A stretch of 64,000 nt of DNA from contig LJSH01000004.1 of assembly GCA_001314625.1 (NCBI GenBank), positions 50,039 to 114,038 of the forward strand, in the 5' to 3' direction. Source of the DNA: Oceanicaulis sp. HLUCCA04. GTDB lineage: Bacteria > Pseudomonadota > Alphaproteobacteria > Caulobacterales > Maricaulaceae. The translations under genes and the position numbers were made by a program. Under the pieces are notes generated by a model that was given only the letters and a program-made list of their open reading frames with translations, was not told where the DNA came from and did no database searches. Below, in pieces: positions 49,428 through 60,980 of the stretch (position 1 is its first letter; every line of letters begins with the position of its first letter).

Positions 49428-49838
49428 ATGACCGAAGTCCTTCGCGATATGCTCGCCCCTTCAGACGCTGACTTTCTCGATATGGCGGAGGCGGCTTTCG
49501 CGTCCCTGCCGGAAGGCTTTCGCGCGTTATGCGGTAATGTGGTGATCCAGATTGCCGATTTTGCCGATGCGCAGACGCTCGCGGCGCTGGAAATCGAGCA
49601 TCCTTACGAGCTGACGGGCCTCTATCACGGCGTCGATCTGACGGAGAAGTCGGTGATGGATCCCGGTGCCATGCCCGACCATGTCTTCCTCTATCGCCTG
49701 CCGATCCTGCTGGAATGGTGCGAGCGTGGAGATGTGACGCTGGGAGAGCTCATCGCCCATGTCCTTGTCCACGAGATCGGCCATCATTTCGGCCTGTCCG
49801 ATGATGACATGCACGCGATTGAGGACAGTGTGGACTAG
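49428..49838 (+). CDS. Small zincin metallopeptidase (DUF1025 type)
   Basis: 136 residues. Zinc motif HEIGHHFGLSDDDMHAIE (HExxH plus downstream Asp/Glu) near the C-terminus, preceded by FLYRLPILL. This is the DUF1025/metallopeptidase family of actinobacteria and proteobacteria. Substrate unknown. Located 90 bp from mmcB, divergent; not part of the SOS unit as far as can be seen. Confidence 0.85.
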   Translation: MTEVLRDMLAPSDADFLDMAEAAFASLPEGFRALCGNVVIQIADFADAQTLAALEIEHPYELTGLYHGVDLTEKSVMDPGAMPDHVFLYRLPILLEWCERGDVTLGELIAHVLVHEIGHHFGLSDDDMHAIEDSVD

Positions 49839-49944
49839 CGCTTTTCTGAACATCACCCGATTGTTCAGAGCTTCAGGGCAGAGTGTAGAGACCGGCCGGT
49901 TTCATAAACGCTCACCGCCGTTCAGGCTTGCTGGAAACCTGTTT

Positions 49945-49974
49945 CCGGGTCCCCGATCAAGCCGGGGACCCCGG
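49945..49974. repeat. REP-like palindrome upstream of the cobB end
   Basis: GGGTCCCCG...CGGGGACCC around 49947-49971 with flanking CC/GG extending it, a member of the same palindrome family as 18317 and 42709. It lies in the 154-bp gap between the zincin gene and the end of the sirtuin gene. Confidence 0.6.
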
Positions 49975-49992
49975 ACAGAGGGTCTTTAGACC

Positions 49993-50706
49993 TCAAATCC
50001 TCCCTGCCCATTCCGGCACTATTCGCGTCGCCGGCCCGTAATGGCGCTCGTCAAACAGTGTGCTGACCTCGCCTGGTTCCAGTGACAACTCCACCGTCCA
50101 CGCGCCTGCCGCTTTTGCCTCGGCAACAAATCCGGCAGCGGGATAGACCGTGCCCGACGTGCCGATGGCCACGAAGAGATCGCAGGCGGCAAGGGCCTCA
50201 TAGATCGTATCTAGACCCAGCGGCATTTCACCGAACCAGACCACGTGTGGGCGCAGCCCGCCGGGCTGGCCACAGTCCGGACACGGCGTATCGGGTGTAA
50301 TGGCGTGCTCATGCTCGAACAGATGGCCGCAAGGGTTGCAGCGGCTCTTGAGCAGCTCGCCATGCATGTGCAGCACTTCGCGCGAGCCGCCGCGCGCATG
50401 CAGATCATCGATATTCTGGGTGACAAGCAGAAAATCTCCGCGCTCTTCGGCCTGCCAGAGCAATTCCAGCGCCGCCAGGGCGCGGTGCGCGTCATTGGGC
50501 TGCGCGGCGACCAGATTCTCCCGGCGGGCATTGTAAAAGGCGTGAACGCTGTGCGGATCGGCGGCGAAGGCTTCGGGCGTTGCCAGCTTCTGCCAGTCGA
50601 ACGTTTCCCAGAGTCCACCCTTGTCGCGGAATGTGCCGAGCCCGGATTCGGCGCTGATGCCAGCCCCGGTCAGCATAACGATATTGCCGGGCGCCCGCGC
50701 GCTCAT
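49993..50706 (-). CDS. cobB: Sirtuin NAD-dependent deacylase (CobB class)
   Basis: 237 residues. TGAGISAESGLGTFRD, TQNIDDLHARGG, LHMHGELLKSRC, a zinc site of two Cys pairs (CNPC, CPDC), VVWFGEMP and AIGTSGTVYPAAGF are all present. The FYNARR segment carries the Tyr/Arg pair that marks SIRT5-like desuccinylase/CobB enzymes. It could deacylate Acs and other enzymes. Its ATG overlaps the stop of the upstream GNAT gene (ATGA). Confidence 0.95.
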   Translation of the reverse strand: MSARAPGNIVMLTGAGISAESGLGTFRDKGGLWETFDWQKLATPEAFAADPHSVHAFYNARRENLVAAQPNDAHRALAALELLWQAEERGDFLLVTQNIDDLHARGGSREVLHMHGELLKSRCNPCGHLFEHEHAITPDTPCPDCGQPGGLRPHVVWFGEMPLGLDTIYEALAACDLFVAIGTSGTVYPAAGFVAEAKAAGAWTVELSLEPGEVSTLFDERHYGPATRIVPEWAGRI

Positions 50707-51272
50707 CCAGCGTTGCGGGTCAGCGTGTAGACCGCAAGTGGAGCGGCTCGCGAACTGCTATCCTCGCCAGCCAGCGTGAACCCGCATTTTTCCAATACCC
50801 GGCGCGAGGCGGTGCCGGACAGGGGTGTGCGGGCCCGGATCGCGTGAACAGCGGGCTGCGCCAGCGCCCAGTCGCAAAGAGCCTGGACCGCTTCGGTCGC
50901 CAGACCTTGCTCGCGAAAGCTTGGCAACATGGAATAGCCAATTTCGACACTGCCGTTCTCATCGGGCGGCCCATAGAAGCCACCATTGCCCACGAGGCGT
51001 CCGGGTGCATCATCGGCCCAGCGCATGATGAACACCCAGGCATGCCAGCCGGCCTCGTTGGGTTGAGCAGCCAGCCGGTCGCGCGTTTGCGCCAGGGATT
51101 CAGTATTGTTCAGCTCCGGCGGCCAGGTGGCTTCTGCCTGAACGTTCAGAATACGGAAAAACCCTTTTCGGTCGTCCAGCTGCAAGCCGGCCAGATGTGC
51201 ATCCAGAGCCACCAGGCGCAGGCGCGGTGTCGATTTCATCGGGCCTGCTGAAATGGTCTCGTGCGCTGGCAT
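50703..51272 (-). CDS. GNAT family N-acetyltransferase (RimJ/RimL type)
   Basis: 189 residues. RLRLVALDAHL at the start, then VGNGGFYGPPDENGSVEIGYSM, REQGLATEAVQALCDWAL (acetyl-CoA loop) and SRRVLEKCGF, the usual RimJ/L-like order. Substrate unknown. Coupled to cobB by a 4-bp start/stop overlap, which pairs an acylase-like and an acetyltransferase-like gene. An ATG at about 51239 is an alternative start and leaves a tighter N-terminus. 38 bp after lpd. Confidence 0.88.
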   Translation of the reverse strand: MPAHETISAGPMKSTPRLRLVALDAHLAGLQLDDRKGFFRILNVQAEATWPPELNNTESLAQTRDRLAAQPNEAGWHAWVFIMRWADDAPGRLVGNGGFYGPPDENGSVEIGYSMLPSFREQGLATEAVQALCDWALAQPAVHAIRARTPLSGTASRRVLEKCGFTLAGEDSSSRAAPLAVYTLTRNAG

Positions 51273-51310
51273 GGTGCCGCCTGTCGGGAGATTGGCGAGG
51301 AGTTTCGAGA

Positions 51311-52714
51311 CTACATCTGCATTGTCCAGCCTTCCACCCCCATTGCCGCCTGACGGATGGCTTCTGACAGGGTGGGGTGGGCGTGGCTGGTGCGGGCAAT
51401 GTCTTCAGACGCCGCGCGGAATTCCATGGCCAGTGCGATTTCGCCGATCATCTCGCCGGCATGGGGCCCCATGATATGGCCGCCGAGGATTTCATCGGTT
51501 TTCGCGTCAGCCAGGATTTTCACAAATCCGTCCGTATCGTGATTGGTGCGCGCCCGGCTATTGGCCATAAAGGGGAATTTGCCGGCTTTGTAGCTGCGGC
51601 CGATCTCCTTTAGCTGCTCCTCGGTATAGCCGACACTGGCGATCTCGGGGCGCGTATAGACGACGCTCGGTGTCGCCAGATAGTTCACGTGACCTGCCTT
51701 GCCCGCGATCAGCTCGGCACAGGCCGTGCCGTCATCCTCGGCCTTGTGCGCCAGCATCGGACCGTGCGTGGTATCGCCGACAACCCAGACGCCTTCGGCA
51801 GACGTCTTGAAGTGCGTGTTCGCGATAAAGCCGCGCTTGTCGGCTTCGATGCCGACCGTTTCCAGACCCAGACCGTCCGTGTAGGGACGCCGGCCAATGC
51901 AGACGATCACCACATCGGCATCAAGCGTCTCCTCGTCACCGCCGGAGGCGGCCTCGGTCTTTACCTTCAGGCCATTGTCTGTCTTCTCGACACCGGCAAC
52001 CTTGCGGCCGAGCTTGAAGATCATGCCCTGTTTTTCAAACAGGCGTTTGGCCTGTTTGGAAATCTCGCCATCCATGGTGGGCAGGACGCGGTCGAGATAC
52101 TCCACCACGGTCACTTCAGATCCCAGGCGGCGCCAGACCGAGCCCAGCTCCAGCCCGATCACGCCCGCGCCGATCAGCAACAGCTTGCCCGGAACGCTCT
52201 CCAGCTCCAGCGCGCCGGTGGATGAAACGATCTGCTTTTCGTCAATCTCGACGCCCGGCAGTGGTGTGACCTCGGAGCCGGTGGCGATGACGATGTTTTT
52301 CGTCTCCAGCGTCGTCTCCGAGCCATCATCAAGCGTGACGACGACCTTGCCCTTGCCGGCGATACGCCCCTTGCCGTGGAAATGCTCGACCTTGTTCTTC
52401 TTCATCAGGCCGTCGACGCCCTTGGTCAGGCCTTCGACCGCATCGGCCTTCTGGCCCATCATCTTTTCAAGATTGAGCGTGATCTTGCCGGTGCCGATGC
52501 CAAGACCGGCAAATTCGGTATTGGCCATCTCGTAGAGTTCAGAGGCGTGCAACAGGGCCTTGGAGGGAATGCAGCCGACATTCAGGCAGGTGCCGCCCAG
52601 CGTCTTGCGCATCTCGATAATGGCGGTCTTCAGACCCAGCTGTCCGGCGCGGATGGCGCAGTTATAGCCGCCCGGCCCGCCGCCAATGATTACAACGTCA
52701 TACATGTCAGCCAT
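51311..52714 (-). CDS. lpd: Dihydrolipoyl dehydrogenase (E3)
   Basis: 467 residues. FAD motif VVIIGGGPGGYNCAIRAGQLG, redox-active disulfide GGTCLNVGCIPSKALL, NAD motif LLIGAGVIGLELGSVW, and the C-terminal HAHPTLSEA with the catalytic His. Reoxidises dihydrolipoamide of the SucB (and other) complexes. The ATG at 52714 is chosen; earlier codons are not family sequence. Last gene of the suc-lpd set, separated from sucB by an opposite-strand membrane-protein gene. Confidence 0.96.
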   Translation of the reverse strand: MADMYDVVIIGGGPGGYNCAIRAGQLGLKTAIIEMRKTLGGTCLNVGCIPSKALLHASELYEMANTEFAGLGIGTGKITLNLEKMMGQKADAVEGLTKGVDGLMKKNKVEHFHGKGRIAGKGKVVVTLDDGSETTLETKNIVIATGSEVTPLPGVEIDEKQIVSSTGALELESVPGKLLLIGAGVIGLELGSVWRRLGSEVTVVEYLDRVLPTMDGEISKQAKRLFEKQGMIFKLGRKVAGVEKTDNGLKVKTEAASGGDEETLDADVVIVCIGRRPYTDGLGLETVGIEADKRGFIANTHFKTSAEGVWVVGDTTHGPMLAHKAEDDGTACAELIAGKAGHVNYLATPSVVYTRPEIASVGYTEEQLKEIGRSYKAGKFPFMANSRARTNHDTDGFVKILADAKTDEILGGHIMGPHAGEMIGEIALAMEFRAASEDIARTSHAHPTLSEAIRQAAMGVEGWTMQM

Positions 52715-52933
52715 GAGATGTCCTCCGGCCCGGCATGTCGGAATGGGGAGGGGGTCCGGGCCTGTCCTTGCGCAAACTAGCCAAGCGGGGCACCGCGTCA
52801 ATCTTCTGTGGCGTCAATCCGGCCTTGCGCAGATGGCGCAGCTGCCCGTCCTGTTTCAGGACTTGATCCGCGTGCCGGTCTGGCTTTTGATCCGGCCTTG
52901 CAGGGGGCCGTCACAGGCAAAGGGACAAAGAGC

Positions 52934-53431
52934 TTGGAAACGTTTCTGGTATCGCTGGTATCGGGATTGCTGGCGGCAATCGTGTTTGAGCTGCTTCACC
53001 ATCCAGAGGATCGTAAACGCACGGCCGGAGCCCGGCTCTCAGGACGCCTCTTTGTCTCCGATCACAACCGCCCGCGTCATCGCGCCGCCTTGCTGACCAT
53101 GGCCGGCATACGTTGGTCGCTGGTCGCGCTCGGGGCGGGGCTGGCGGGCCTTTACGGCCTCAACCTGATGGTTTTGCTGGGCGCCAATGGCGCAGAACTG
53201 CCTGCCAGCGCGATGACGGGGCTGGCCGTGATTACCGCGCTCTTCATCGCCAATGCCACCCGCTCGCAAGGCCATATCCTGCGCGGTATCGCCGCCGCCA
53301 TTATCGGGCTGGGCCTTGCCGCCATCATTATCCGGCTAACGGGCGATGCCATGGTGACAGCCCTGATGGTTACAGGGCTGTCCGTTGCCTTGATCTGGCG
53401 GGCTCTAGGGCTGGCCCCGCCGCTGCGCTAG
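52934..53431 (+). CDS. Predicted membrane protein of unknown function
   Basis: About 165 residues from a TTG at 52934 (GGGAC upstream); start is uncertain. Hydrophobic segments near 3-20, 55-75, 85-105 and 115-150, with a basic, His-containing loop between the first two. No family recognised. It lies between lpd and sucB on the opposite strand and overlaps the sucB end by 4 bp. Confidence 0.55.
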   Translation: METFLVSLVSGLLAAIVFELLHHPEDRKRTAGARLSGRLFVSDHNRPRHRAALLTMAGIRWSLVALGAGLAGLYGLNLMVLLGANGAELPASAMTGLAVITALFIANATRSQGHILRGIAAAIIGLGLAAIIIRLTGDAMVTALMVTGLSVALIWRALGLAPPLR

Positions 53432-55008
53432 ATATCCAGCAGCAGGCGTTCGGGCTTCTCCAGGCTCTCTTTCACGCGCACCAGGAAGGTGACCGCGTCC
53501 TTGCCGTCAACGATGCGGTGATCATAGGAGAGCGCCAGATACATCATCGGACGGATCACGACCTGGCCGTTAATGGCGACAGGGCGTTCCTGGATCTTGT
53601 GCATGCCCAGAATGCCCGATTGCGGTGCGTTCAGGATGGGCGAGCTCATCAGCGAGCCATAGACCCCGCCGTTGGAAATGGTGAAAGTCGCGCCCTGCAT
53701 CTCGTCCAGGCCGAGCTGGCCGTCACGGGCGCGCTTGCCGAGATCCATGATACCTTTCTCGATGCCCGCGAGTGATTTCTGGTCACAATCGCGCACCACC
53801 GGCACGACGAGGCCTCTGTCGGTGCCGACCGCCACGCCGATATCGTAGTAATTCTTGTAGACGATGTCGGTGCCATCGATCTCGGCATTGACCGCCGGTA
53901 TGTCTTGCAGCGCGGCCACACAGGCTTTCACGAAAAAGCTCATGAAGCCGAGCTTGACGCCGTGCTTGGCCGTGAAATCGTCCTGTATCTCCTTGCGCAG
54001 CGCCATGATCGCGCTCATGTCGGCCTCGTTATACGTGGTCAGCATGGCAGCCGCGTTCTGCGCTTCCTTCAGGCGGCGCGCGATGGTCTGGCGCAGCCGG
54101 GTCATCTTCACGCGCTCTTCGCGCTCGCCGGTCTCGCGCGGCGCAGATTGCTGCGTCACGGCGGCCGGTTCGGGTGCGCGCGCACCCTGCTCGACGGCTT
54201 TCAGCGCATCACCCTTGGTCACGCGGCCATCGCGGCCCGTGCCTTCGATGTTCGACAGATCGACCGCGTTTTCCAATGCCACGCGCTGGGCGGACGGCAT
54301 GGCCTTGACCTCGTCTGATGACTTGCTTTCGGCTTTGGGCGCGTCGCTCTTGCTTTCAGACTTGGCCGAGCCGCCGGACGCGCCTTCGCGGATTTTCGCG
54401 ACCACCTGGCCGGGCTCCACGCTATCGCCTTCCTTGACGAGGGCGTCTTCCAGCACACCTGCCACGGGCGAGGGCACTTCGACGGCGACCTTGTCTGTCT
54501 CGATCTCCATGAGCGGCTGGTCGACGCTGACGCTATCGCCGACTTTCACCAGCCAGTTGCCGACCGTGCCTTCAGAGACGCTTTCGCCCATGACCGGCAC
54601 TTTCGCCTCGGTCAGTGCGCCGTCCTGCGCGCCATTCTTCTGGCCGGCATCACCCTTGTTCGCGTCCTTCTTGTCAGCCGGCGCAGTGTCCTTGTCTTCC
54701 GCCTTCGAGTCCGGTTTTGGCGCCTCAGCCTTCTTGTCGGCCTTTTTGGACTCCGAAGACTTGGCGCCCGACGCTCCCGCCTCGAACTCGGCCAGCTCTG
54801 CGCCGATCTCTACAGTGTCGCCTTCCTGGGCGCGGATGGCGGTGATGACGCCATCTTCCTCGGCGCGCACCTCCACCGAGACCTTGTCAGTTTCCAGCTC
54901 GACGAGGATGTCATCCTTTTTCACGGACTGGCCTTCGGAAACCAGCCAAGAGCCGACGGTGGCTTCTGAAACGGATTCGCCAAGGGTGGGGACGGTGATT
55001 GCGCTCAT
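53428..55008 (-). CDS. sucB: Dihydrolipoyl succinyltransferase (E2o) with two lipoyl domains
   Basis: 526 residues. First lipoyl domain (about 2-76, Lys42 in [10 protein letters not shown]), Ala/Lys/Asp-rich linker, second lipoyl domain (about 133-208, Lys173 in [10 protein letters not shown]), linker, peripheral-subunit-binding domain (about 240-275, [20 protein letters not shown]), then the catalytic core (about 300-526) ending with [18 protein letters not shown]. Transfers succinyl to CoA. Most E2o have one lipoyl domain; two is unusual and E2p-like. SucA is 32 bp upstream. Confidence 0.95.
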   Translation of the reverse strand: MSAITVPTLGESVSEATVGSWLVSEGQSVKKDDILVELETDKVSVEVRAEEDGVITAIRAQEGDTVEIGAELAEFEAGASGAKSSESKKADKKAEAPKPDSKAEDKDTAPADKKDANKGDAGQKNGAQDGALTEAKVPVMGESVSEGTVGNWLVKVGDSVSVDQPLMEIETDKVAVEVPSPVAGVLEDALVKEGDSVEPGQVVAKIREGASGGSAKSESKSDAPKAESKSSDEVKAMPSAQRVALENAVDLSNIEGTGRDGRVTKGDALKAVEQGARAPEPAAVTQQSAPRETGEREERVKMTRLRQTIARRLKEAQNAAAMLTTYNEADMSAIMALRKEIQDDFTAKHGVKLGFMSFFVKACVAALQDIPAVNAEIDGTDIVYKNYYDIGVAVGTDRGLVVPVVRDCDQKSLAGIEKGIMDLGKRARDGQLGLDEMQGATFTISNGGVYGSLMSSPILNAPQSGILGMHKIQERPVAINGQVVIRPMMYLALSYDHRIVDGKDAVTFLVRVKESLEKPERLLLDI

Positions 55009-55040
55009 GATACTGTCATCCGGGTCGGGTGTGAGAGGGG

Positions 55041-58025
55041 TCAGTCTTCTGCGAGGGCTTCGTCAACGAGGGCCTGTTGCTGGGCCTGGTGGCGCGAAAG
55101 CAGTCCGGTAGCGGTCGAGGCGGAAGCAGCACGCCCCACATAGCGCGGGCGTTTGGACTTGCCACCCACCTTCTCAAGGCAGAACTCCAGATAGGGTTCG
55201 ACGAAAGTCCAGCCGCCCATATTCTTCGGTTCTTCCTGACACCAGACAATGTCGGCATCGGGGAAACGTTTCAGCTCGTCGATGATGGACTTGGCCGGGA
55301 AGGGATAGAATTGCTCGACGCGCAGCAGGTAAACGTCATTCAGCCCCTTGTTCTCGCGCGCTTCAAGCAGGTCGTAATAGACCTTGCCCGAACACAGCAC
55401 GACGCGGCGTATATCCTTGTCGGCGGCTACAGGCTCGGCGCGCGCTGGCGCCAGATCCTCGCGGTCCTTGCGCACGCTTGTGTCGCCATCATCCCACAGG
55501 ACACGGTGGAAAGAGGAGTTGGGGCCAAACTCGGACAGGTCGGACACGCAGCGCTTGTGACGCAGCAATGATTTGGGCGTCATGATCACCAGCGGCTTGC
55601 GGAAGCCGCGATGGATCTGCCGGCGCAGAATATGGAAATAGTTGGCCGGCGTGGAACAGTTGGCCACTTGCATATTGTCTTCGGCGCATTGCTGCAGGAA
55701 GCGCTCGAGGCGGGCCGAAGAGTGCTCCGGCCCCTGACCCTCATAACCATGCGGCAATAGCAGGACCAGGCCCGACATGCGCAGCCATTTGCGCTCAGAG
55801 GACGAGATGAACTGGTCGATGATGACCTGCGCGCCATTGGTGAAGTCACCAAACTGGGCTTCCCACATTACCAGCGTGTTGGGGGCCGACAGCGAGTAGC
55901 CGTACTCGAAGCCCAGAACGGCTTCTTCCGACAACATGGAATCGATCACCTCATAGCGCGCCTGATCCTCGCTCAGATGGTTGAGGAAGGTGTAGCGCTC
56001 CTGGTTTTCCTGATCGATGAGGTGGGAATGGCGCTGGGAGAAGGTGCCCCGGCCGCAATCCTGTCCGGACAGGCGCACCGGGAAGCCTTCGATGAGAAGC
56101 GTGCCGAAGGCCAGATGCTCAGCCGTGGCCCAGTCGAGCCCCTCGCCCTTTTCAATAGCCTCCCTGCGGCCGGCGATAACGCGTTTGAGCGTCTTGTGGA
56201 TGTTGTAATCGTCAGGAATGCGGGTCATCGCCTGCCCGACGGCCTTCAAGGTATCGATATCGACCGCGGTCTGGCCGCGCCGGTCATCTTCGTCTGGCAG
56301 GCCGAGGCCTGACCAGACACCGTCCAGCCAGTCGGCCTTGTTGGCCTTGTAGGATTTTCCGAGTTCAAACTCGTCATCGAGGAAGGCTTCGGCCTCCTCC
56401 AGCCAGCCTTCGACCTCTTCGTTGGTGACAATGCCCTCGTCGGCGAGACGGCGCGTATAAAGCTCGCGCGTTGTCGGATGGCCGCTGATCGCCTTGTACA
56501 TGATCGGCTGGGTGAAGGAAGGATCGTCACCCTCGTTGTGGCCGAAGCGGCGGTAGCAGAACATGTCGATAACGACGTCCTTGCCGAACTTCTGGCGGTA
56601 TTCGGTGGCGACCTTGGCGGCAAACACGACCGCTTCGGGATCGTCCCCGTTCACGTGGAAGATCGGCGCCTGCACCATCAGCGCCACGTCTGACGGGTAA
56701 GGCGAGGACCGGCTGTCGCGCGGATCGGTGGTAAAGCCGATCTGGTTGTTGACGATGAAATGGATGGCCCCGCCCGTGCGGTGGCCGCGCAGGCCCGACA
56801 GGCCCAGGCATTCCGCGACAATGCCCTGACCTGCGAACGCGGCATCCCCGTGCAGCAGCAGAGGCAGAACCTTGTGGCTTGACGGCTCTCCCGTCTGCAC
56901 CTGGTATTTGCTCATCTTGGCGCGCGCCTTGCCGAGCACGACCGGATCAACAGCTTCGAGGTGAGAGGGGTTGGCGGTCAGCGACAGATGCACGCTATTG
57001 CCATCGAATTCGCGCGTTGATGACGAGCCCAGATGGTATTTCACGTCACCGGAAGAGAACTCGTCCTCACCGATGGTCGAGCCGCCCTGGAATTCATGGA
57101 AAATCACATGATAGGGCTTGCCCATCACGGCGGCGAGCACGTTCAGGCGTCCGCGGTGCGGCATGCCGACAATGATGTCGCTCATGCCCATGGCCCCGCC
57201 GCGCTTGATGATCTGCTCCAGCGCCGGGATCATCGCTTCACCGCCATCAATGCCGAACCGCTTGGTGCCGGGATAGCGCTTGTGCAGGAACCGTTCGAAC
57301 GCTTCTGTCTCGACCAGCTTGCGCAGGATGGCCTGCTTGCCGTTGGCCGAGAAGGCGATTTCCTTGTCCGGCCCTTCGATGCGCTCTTGCAGCCATGCCT
57401 TCTCCTCCGGGTTGGAGATGTGCATGAACTCGATGCCGAAGGTTGAGCAATAGGTGCGTTTGAGGATTTCGATAATTTCGCGGACGGTCGCGGTCTCAAG
57501 GCCCAGATAGCCATTGATGAAGATTTCGCGGTCCAGATCGGCTTCGGCAAAGCCGTAGCTCGACGGATCAAGCTCGGGTTGGGGCTCGCGCTCGCCAATG
57601 CGCAGCGGATCGAGATCAGCGGCCAGATGCCCGCGCATCCGGTAGGCGCGGATCAGCATGATGGCCGAAATGCTGTCCTTGACGGCAGAATGGACGTCTT
57701 CAGGTGACGCTCCCTCGCCCATCCGGGCCGCGACCTTTTCGGGCAGGGCGGGGACAACGCTCTCGATATCGCCGAGCGCGGCAACCATCTCGCCATTGGC
57801 CGGACGCGGCCAGCCTTCACGTTTCCAGCCCGGCCCCTTGGCGGCGCTCGTCGAGGTGGCCGCCTCGTCGCCGACGGCAGCGAAGAATTTGCGCCAGGAG
57901 GCCGGCACCGATGCCGGATTCTGCGCGTAGCGCGCGGCCATGTCTTCAAGATAGACGGCGTTGGTGCCGAACAGGAAGGATGTGTCGAGGAAGGTCTGGT
58001 TGCGGGGGGAGCGTGCGTCGGTCAT
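55041..58025 (-). CDS. sucA: 2-oxoglutarate dehydrogenase E1 (SucA/OdhA)
   Basis: 994 residues, usual length. N-terminal segment with [18 protein letters not shown], then the THDP-binding part: [37 protein letters not shown] and [21 protein letters not shown] in pieces, and the transketolase-like C-terminus with [17 protein letters not shown] and [11 protein letters not shown]. Decarboxylates 2-oxoglutarate and succinylates SucB. The ATG at 58025 has GAAGGG upstream. Confidence 0.97.
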   Translation of the reverse strand: MTDARSPRNQTFLDTSFLFGTNAVYLEDMAARYAQNPASVPASWRKFFAAVGDEAATSTSAAKGPGWKREGWPRPANGEMVAALGDIESVVPALPEKVAARMGEGASPEDVHSAVKDSISAIMLIRAYRMRGHLAADLDPLRIGEREPQPELDPSSYGFAEADLDREIFINGYLGLETATVREIIEILKRTYCSTFGIEFMHISNPEEKAWLQERIEGPDKEIAFSANGKQAILRKLVETEAFERFLHKRYPGTKRFGIDGGEAMIPALEQIIKRGGAMGMSDIIVGMPHRGRLNVLAAVMGKPYHVIFHEFQGGSTIGEDEFSSGDVKYHLGSSSTREFDGNSVHLSLTANPSHLEAVDPVVLGKARAKMSKYQVQTGEPSSHKVLPLLLHGDAAFAGQGIVAECLGLSGLRGHRTGGAIHFIVNNQIGFTTDPRDSRSSPYPSDVALMVQAPIFHVNGDDPEAVVFAAKVATEYRQKFGKDVVIDMFCYRRFGHNEGDDPSFTQPIMYKAISGHPTTRELYTRRLADEGIVTNEEVEGWLEEAEAFLDDEFELGKSYKANKADWLDGVWSGLGLPDEDDRRGQTAVDIDTLKAVGQAMTRIPDDYNIHKTLKRVIAGRREAIEKGEGLDWATAEHLAFGTLLIEGFPVRLSGQDCGRGTFSQRHSHLIDQENQERYTFLNHLSEDQARYEVIDSMLSEEAVLGFEYGYSLSAPNTLVMWEAQFGDFTNGAQVIIDQFISSSERKWLRMSGLVLLLPHGYEGQGPEHSSARLERFLQQCAEDNMQVANCSTPANYFHILRRQIHRGFRKPLVIMTPKSLLRHKRCVSDLSEFGPNSSFHRVLWDDGDTSVRKDREDLAPARAEPVAADKDIRRVVLCSGKVYYDLLEARENKGLNDVYLLRVEQFYPFPAKSIIDELKRFPDADIVWCQEEPKNMGGWTFVEPYLEFCLEKVGGKSKRPRYVGRAASASTATGLLSRHQAQQQALVDEALAED

Positions 58026-58356
58026 CGGGGCCCTTCAGGGCAGATTGTCGTGAGCGCCGGGATGGCGCCAGGTTGAATATTCGACACTTATGCCTCTCCG
58101 GCGCAAAAGAGAAGCCTTAATGGGCGTAAATCACCCCTTCCAGCGGCATCGCGCACGAACGGGCGTGCTATTCGCCGGGTGCGCCCATGCGCCATGCTCC
58201 CGACCATGATGTGGCGCACGGGCCAGAAGTGTTCACAAAGCATTATGCAGAAGTGAAATTTAACCAGAAATTCATCGCGTTGTTGAGCTGACAAGCCGGT
58301 TCTGTTTGCTTGATGTGCGGCGGAAAGTTTTCAGCAGCCTGCCGGCAGTGCAAGCC
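58026..58356 (+). other. Divergent upstream region of sucA and the BLUF operon
   Basis: 331 bp without a gene. Contains an imperfect CtrA-like box TTAA-N7-TTCA (58260-58274), one base off TTAA-N7-TTAA, and AT-rich stretches around 58235-58275 that could hold a promoter for the BLUF pair. No good -35/-10 pair with 16-18-base spacing was found for either side. Confidence 0.35.
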
Positions 58357-59553
58357 ATGTCCGTCCTCTCCTCTCTGGCGAAGTATCGCCACTCGCTCAA
58401 AAGTGCCACCCATCTGGAGACTACCCAGCTCCAGCTGATCAATCTCGATATGCTCAAAAGCCGCTATCAGGAGCGCTGGCCGAAGGTGCGCTCGCGCATC
58501 TTTGACACGTGTGAGCAGTTCATCCAGAAGCGCATGGGCCCGGACGACGCCGTGCTGCGGGCGAAGAATGGTTTCGTCATCCTTCCGGGTCCGTCACGCG
58601 CCGAGCCCGCCGCGGAATTTACCGCGCGCATCGAGCTTGAGCTGAAAGCCTTTTTCCTGGGCACCGATTACCTCAAGGAGTTGGGACTTGAGGCCGAAAC
58701 CGTCAATCTCGCCGTGGCCGAACTTTTTGGCGCGTTTCAGTCGAAGCCGCTGGACGAGGCCGCTTCGGCGCATGAAAGGGGCCCTGCCAGCACAGACGCG
58801 GAACCGGCGCCGCCCCCTCTCACCTATTCGCCCTTTACGCTCTCGTTTGAGCCGTTCTGGGCCACCGCCAGTGGCTATGTCGCCCTGCACGGTGCGCGGC
58901 CTTTTGGCCGGATGGATGGAAATGGCCCGGTAGTGCGCGATCATATGCTGTGCCCGGCGGACGGCGGCAGCGCCTTGCGCATGGAGTTTGACCGCGAAGT
59001 GGTGACGCGCGCAGCCCGCCACTGGAACGCGGTTGCGGCCCGTCAGCCTGCCGGCGCCCTGGCTGTTCCTGTACACTTTGAGACCCTGGCTGCGACCAAA
59101 TACCGTCTTCCGTACATTGCCTGTCTGAATGAGGCAGACGAGCGCACGCGCGCCGGCTTGATCCTGCATATACTCGGCCTGCCTATGGATGCGCCTGCCG
59201 GCCTCATCACAGAGGTTTGCCATGTGGCCGGCCTGCTGACGCGGCGGATCATGGTGCGCATTGATCCTCGTACGGTACGCCTTGATCGCTTTGACAATGC
59301 AAGGGTGAGTATTTTTTCCATTACACTGCCATCTGTCGCTGCCTTGCAATGCAAGAACGGACTGGTGGCCAGATTGTCCGAACGGCTCACTCTGTCCAGC
59401 CAGATGTTGGCCATTGAAGGGTGCGATAGGCCCGGCCAGCTCGCAGCCAGCCTGGCAGTCCGGCCCGATTATGTGAGCGGCCTTGCTGTAGGACACGATG
59501 TTGCAGAACTTCCGCCGCCTTACCCGCTGAACCCAATCGCAAGAGCATCCTGA
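58357..59553 (+). CDS. Degenerate EAL-like (possibly GGDEF-EAL) protein
   Basis: About 398 residues from the ATG at 58357; a TTG at 58306 is the longer alternative. The C-terminal half (about 157-388) follows the EAL domain in order: LSFEPFWATASGYVALHGARPF for the QPI...EAL strand, VPVHFETL for SVNLS, LILHILGL for LEITE, VSIFSITLP for the KID strand, and IEGCDRPGQLAAS...DYVSGLAVG for AEGVE...YVQGY. The catalytic Glu, Asp, Lys and Asn are replaced, so it should not hydrolyse c-di-GMP. The N-terminal third (AKNGFVILPG) faintly resembles a GGDEF remnant. It lies 23 bp upstream of a BLUF gene. Confidence 0.7.
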   Translation: MSVLSSLAKYRHSLKSATHLETTQLQLINLDMLKSRYQERWPKVRSRIFDTCEQFIQKRMGPDDAVLRAKNGFVILPGPSRAEPAAEFTARIELELKAFFLGTDYLKELGLEAETVNLAVAELFGAFQSKPLDEAASAHERGPASTDAEPAPPPLTYSPFTLSFEPFWATASGYVALHGARPFGRMDGNGPVVRDHMLCPADGGSALRMEFDREVVTRAARHWNAVAARQPAGALAVPVHFETLAATKYRLPYIACLNEADERTRAGLILHILGLPMDAPAGLITEVCHVAGLLTRRIMVRIDPRTVRLDRFDNARVSIFSITLPSVAALQCKNGLVARLSERLTLSSQMLAIEGCDRPGQLAASLAVRPDYVSGLAVGHDVAELPPPYPLNPIARAS

Positions 59554-59576
59554 CTATTGCCTGAAAGGCTGACCTC

Positions 59577-60066
59577 ATGACACGTACGCTGACACTCGGC
59601 CGTAGCCGCGCAGGTTTGCAGGGCGAGCCGCTAGCGCGTCTCGTATATCTGTCAGTATGCGCGGTGCCGCGCGGGAAGGGGCATTTCCGGGCAGAGATAG
59701 CCGACATCATCTCTGCATGTGAACGCAACAACACCCCCGCTGGTATCACCGGTATCCTCATTCACGACAGGGGGCGGTTCATTCAGCTTCTGGAGGGCCC
59801 AGAGGAAGCGATAAACCGCCTGTTCGAGCGGATCCGAAGCGACACAAGACACACGCGGGTCGCTCTGCTGCTGCACGAACCGTGCAGCCGCCGCGTCACC
59901 CCGGATTGGTCAATGGTCTTCGTCAATGCCGGAGACGCCTCGTTGCGGGACGATGAGGAGTGTCACTGGCAGGGCCTTGACCGTGAAACACTCCTCGCGC
60001 GCGTGGAGCAGGCGCGCGAGGAGCTGTCGGTAATCCGCTTGCCGCTTGCCGGGGAGCAGGCGATGG

Positions 60067-60077
<11 letters not shown>
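59577..60077 (+). CDS. BLUF-domain blue-light photoreceptor
   Basis: 166 residues. The BLUF fold is at about 20-115: RLVYLSVCA with the flavin-bonding Tyr24, [11 protein letters not shown] with Asn52, RFIQLLEGP with Gln70, and DWSMVF with Trp111 and Met113. These match AppA Tyr21, Asn45, Gln63, Trp104 and Met106. So FAD binding and the red-shift photocycle should be possible. The C-terminal tail is helical and has no output domain, making it a short BLUF protein that must signal through a partner. The gene overlaps the sucD end by 11 bp and follows the EAL-like gene by 23 bp. Confidence 0.88.
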
Positions 60078-60975
<898 letters not shown>

Positions 60976-60980
60976 GGTTC

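Noticed and set aside
58260-58274. CtrA-like site TTAA-N7-TTCA upstream of the BLUF operon
   Set aside because: One mismatch from TTAA-N7-TTAA in a short element that occurs by chance often; listed only as a possibility.
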